Shown: in pieces, positions 5,704 to 6,414 of the stretch
Layout of the letters: each line of letters begins with the position of its first letter
Position numbering within the stretch: position 1 is the stretch's first letter
NCBI GenBank assembly: GCA_027356675.1
Contig: DAHVXO010000105.1
Location: 1-6,414 of the forward strand
DNA from: Symbiobacteriaceae bacterium
Lineage (GTDB): Bacteria > Bacillota_E > Symbiobacteriia > Symbiobacteriales > Symbiobacteriaceae
DNA: 6,414 nt
Direction of reading: 5' to 3'
Position numbers and translations under genes: made by a program
Notes under the pieces: model-generated
Told to the model about the DNA's origin: nothing
Database searches by the model: none
The model's input: the letters and a program-made list of their open reading frames with translations, nothing else

Positions 5704-6192
5704 ATGCCCAACATCAACATCCATTTCCCGACCGACCTGCACGAGCAGCTACGTAAGCTCTCATACGAGAGCCGGGAACCCATCACCCAGATCGTGCTCC
5801 GCGCCACGAGAAAATACCTTGAGGAGGGAGCATCCATGATTTACTCTGCGATCATCCCAATCGGTGCCGCTCGCGCCGAGAACCGCGCCCCATCCGGTGA
5901 TCATGAGTATCTTCGTCTCTACTGGAACCCCGACAAACTGGAGTTCGGCGCGCCACAGTGGATACTTGAAAGCAATGCCGGAGTTGAGGATGCCCAGCCT
6001 TCCCGCGAAGAGTTGCTTGAGTACCACTCCGAGAGAGAGGCCGACCGGATTCTGGCCGAGGCTGAAGCGATTCAAGCCGAAATCGACAGGCTCATCCAAG
6101 GCACCGGCGAGAAGGCCGACATCGACCGGATGGGTTCCGAGGCCCGGGATTTGGCCAAGAAGTGGGGCTGGATCGAGCCGCAGGCCCGATAA
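5704..6192 (+). CDS. Ribbon-helix-helix N-terminal domain fused to an unknown coiled-coil region
   Basis: A 162-residue protein. ATG 5704 follows AAAGGAGAT with a rather long gap (11 bases after GGAG) that includes a run of eight A. Residues 2-40 match the ribbon-helix-helix fold of Arc/CopG-type DNA-binding proteins: a strand (NINIHFPTDL), helix one (HEQLRKLSYESRE), then PITQIVLRATRKYLEEG as helix two. Such proteins usually dimerise and bind short operators, often regulating their own genes. Residues 45-97 are a separate domain of unknown type (MIYSAIIPIGAARAE, DHEYLRLYWNP). Residues about 98-150 are charged helix (EELLEYHSEREADRILAEAEAIQAEIDRL), ending KKWGWIEPQAR. Met45 has its own strong ribosome binding site, so a 118-residue product lacking the DNA-binding part could also be made, or two genes may have fused. 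The N-terminal domain call is good; the rest is unknown. Confidence 0.82.
   Translation: MPNINIHFPTDLHEQLRKLSYESREPITQIVLRATRKYLEEGASMIYSAIIPIGAARAENRAPSGDHEYLRLYWNPDKLEFGAPQWILESNAGVEDAQPSREELLEYHSEREADRILAEAEAIQAEIDRLIQGTGEKADIDRMGSEARDLAKKWGWIEPQAR
5823..5838 (+). promoter_or_regulatory. Internal ribosome binding site and in-frame ATG within the ribbon-helix-helix gene
   Basis: GGAGGG (5823-5828) lies 7 bases before an in-frame ATG at 5836, a better site than the one serving the annotated start at 5704. It lies exactly at the junction between the ribbon-helix-helix domain and the following domain. Its bases also encode LEEGAS at the end of the DNA-binding helix, so the match could be partly coincidental. 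Confidence 0.5.
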
Positions 6193-6226
6193 CGAGATCA
6201 AGACATACGAAAGGGGATGCGCGAAA

Positions 6227-6414
6227 ATGAAGGAACATCTCACGGCCGCAACGGCCAATTACCTCCTAGAGCGCGTTGGCCGCCGGGTCGCCCTGTGTGA
6301 GCAGCAGGGCGGGCAATGGATCACCATCCGGCGCTCGATCACGCTTCACCAAGCAGGGTATTTTGGCTTCAACCCGCAGAGCCCCGCTGTGATGAAGGTA
6401 TTCGGCCTGATCAA
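6227..6414 (+). CDS. Unrecognised protein, N-terminal part (runs off window)
   Basis: The frame from ATG 6227 is open to the last base, giving at least 62 residues (MKEHLTAATANYLLERVGRR...). A GGGG-containing site (AAAGGGGA, 6209-6216) precedes it by about 10 bases, much like the upstream gene. An ATG at 6216 in another frame meets a stop after 27 codons and is rejected. The protein starts with a helix (KEHLTAATANYLLERVG), followed by a strand-turn-strand (RRVALCEQQGGQWITIRRSITL). There is no membrane segment or signal peptide. It follows the ribbon-helix-helix gene by 34 bases and is probably in the same operon. I recognise no family; the remainder of the gene lies outside. Confidence 0.7.
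   Translation, partial: MKEHLTAATANYLLERVGRRVALCEQQGGQWITIRRSITLHQAGYFGFNPQSPAVMKVFGLI

Noticed and set aside
5761..6258. Minus-strand frame of 165 codons opposite the ribbon-helix-helix gene
   Set aside because: The plus-strand gene has a recognisable N-terminal fold; the minus frame shows no domain and crosses the start of the next plus-strand gene.
6216..6299. ATG at 6216 as start of the last gene
   Set aside because: This frame reaches a stop after 27 codons, while the frame from 6227 stays open to the window end.
1..6414. CRISPR array, tRNA or rRNA genes
   Set aside because: I found no regularly spaced direct repeats, no cloverleaf-like arrangement with a TTCGA-type arm, and no rRNA-like stretch.

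Overview
The window reads as the late end of a prophage, or a prophage-like mobile element, in a Gram-positive bacterium, followed by a small accessory operon of unknown function. The host looks like a GC-rich member of the Clostridia or a related Firmicute. This rests on strong AGGAGG/GAGGTGA-type ribosome binding sites, several GTG starts, a GC-leaning composition, and protein types usual in that group: an XhlA-like lysis protein, a copper-amine-oxidase-N 'stalk' domain and an SLH-like segment. The genus cannot be fixed from the sequence. All supported genes are on the plus strand.

Layout. (1) Positions 1-359 hold the catalytic C-terminal end of a tyrosine recombinase, closed by a compact hairpin terminator. 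(2) Positions 396-2692 hold a large tail/baseplate hub-like protein with inserted beta-sandwich domains, translationally coupled to a small OB-like protein, then a second terminator. (3) Positions 2782-4834 form a lysis-type cassette: an XhlA-like coiled-coil membrane protein, a subtilisin-family protease carrying a stalk domain, a glucosaminidase-type endolysin with an SLH-like tail, and a two-helix holin-like protein. The last two junctions overlap or touch, so these genes are probably cotranslated. (4) Positions 4835-5013 are non-coding and contain a nested imperfect hairpin and a strong terminator. (5) From a near-consensus sigma-A promoter at 5014-5042 a new transcript starts, encoding an unrecognised 197-residue protein, a protein with an N-terminal ribbon-helix-helix domain, and a third unknown protein that runs off the end of the window.

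How it fits together. The tail genes would build the host-contact end of a virion. The lysis cassette would then open the cell, with the holin-like and XhlA-like proteins acting at the membrane, the glucosaminidase cutting peptidoglycan, and the protease possibly attacking protein layers such as an S-layer. The protease is the oddest member: it has a complete catalytic triad, no signal peptide, an N-terminus resembling that of intracellular subtilisins, and a position inside a lysis cassette. The other notable features are the recombinase directly upstream of a tail gene, and a ribbon-helix-helix gene with a strong in-frame internal translation start. Everything here comes from reading the sequence by eye; no database search was run.
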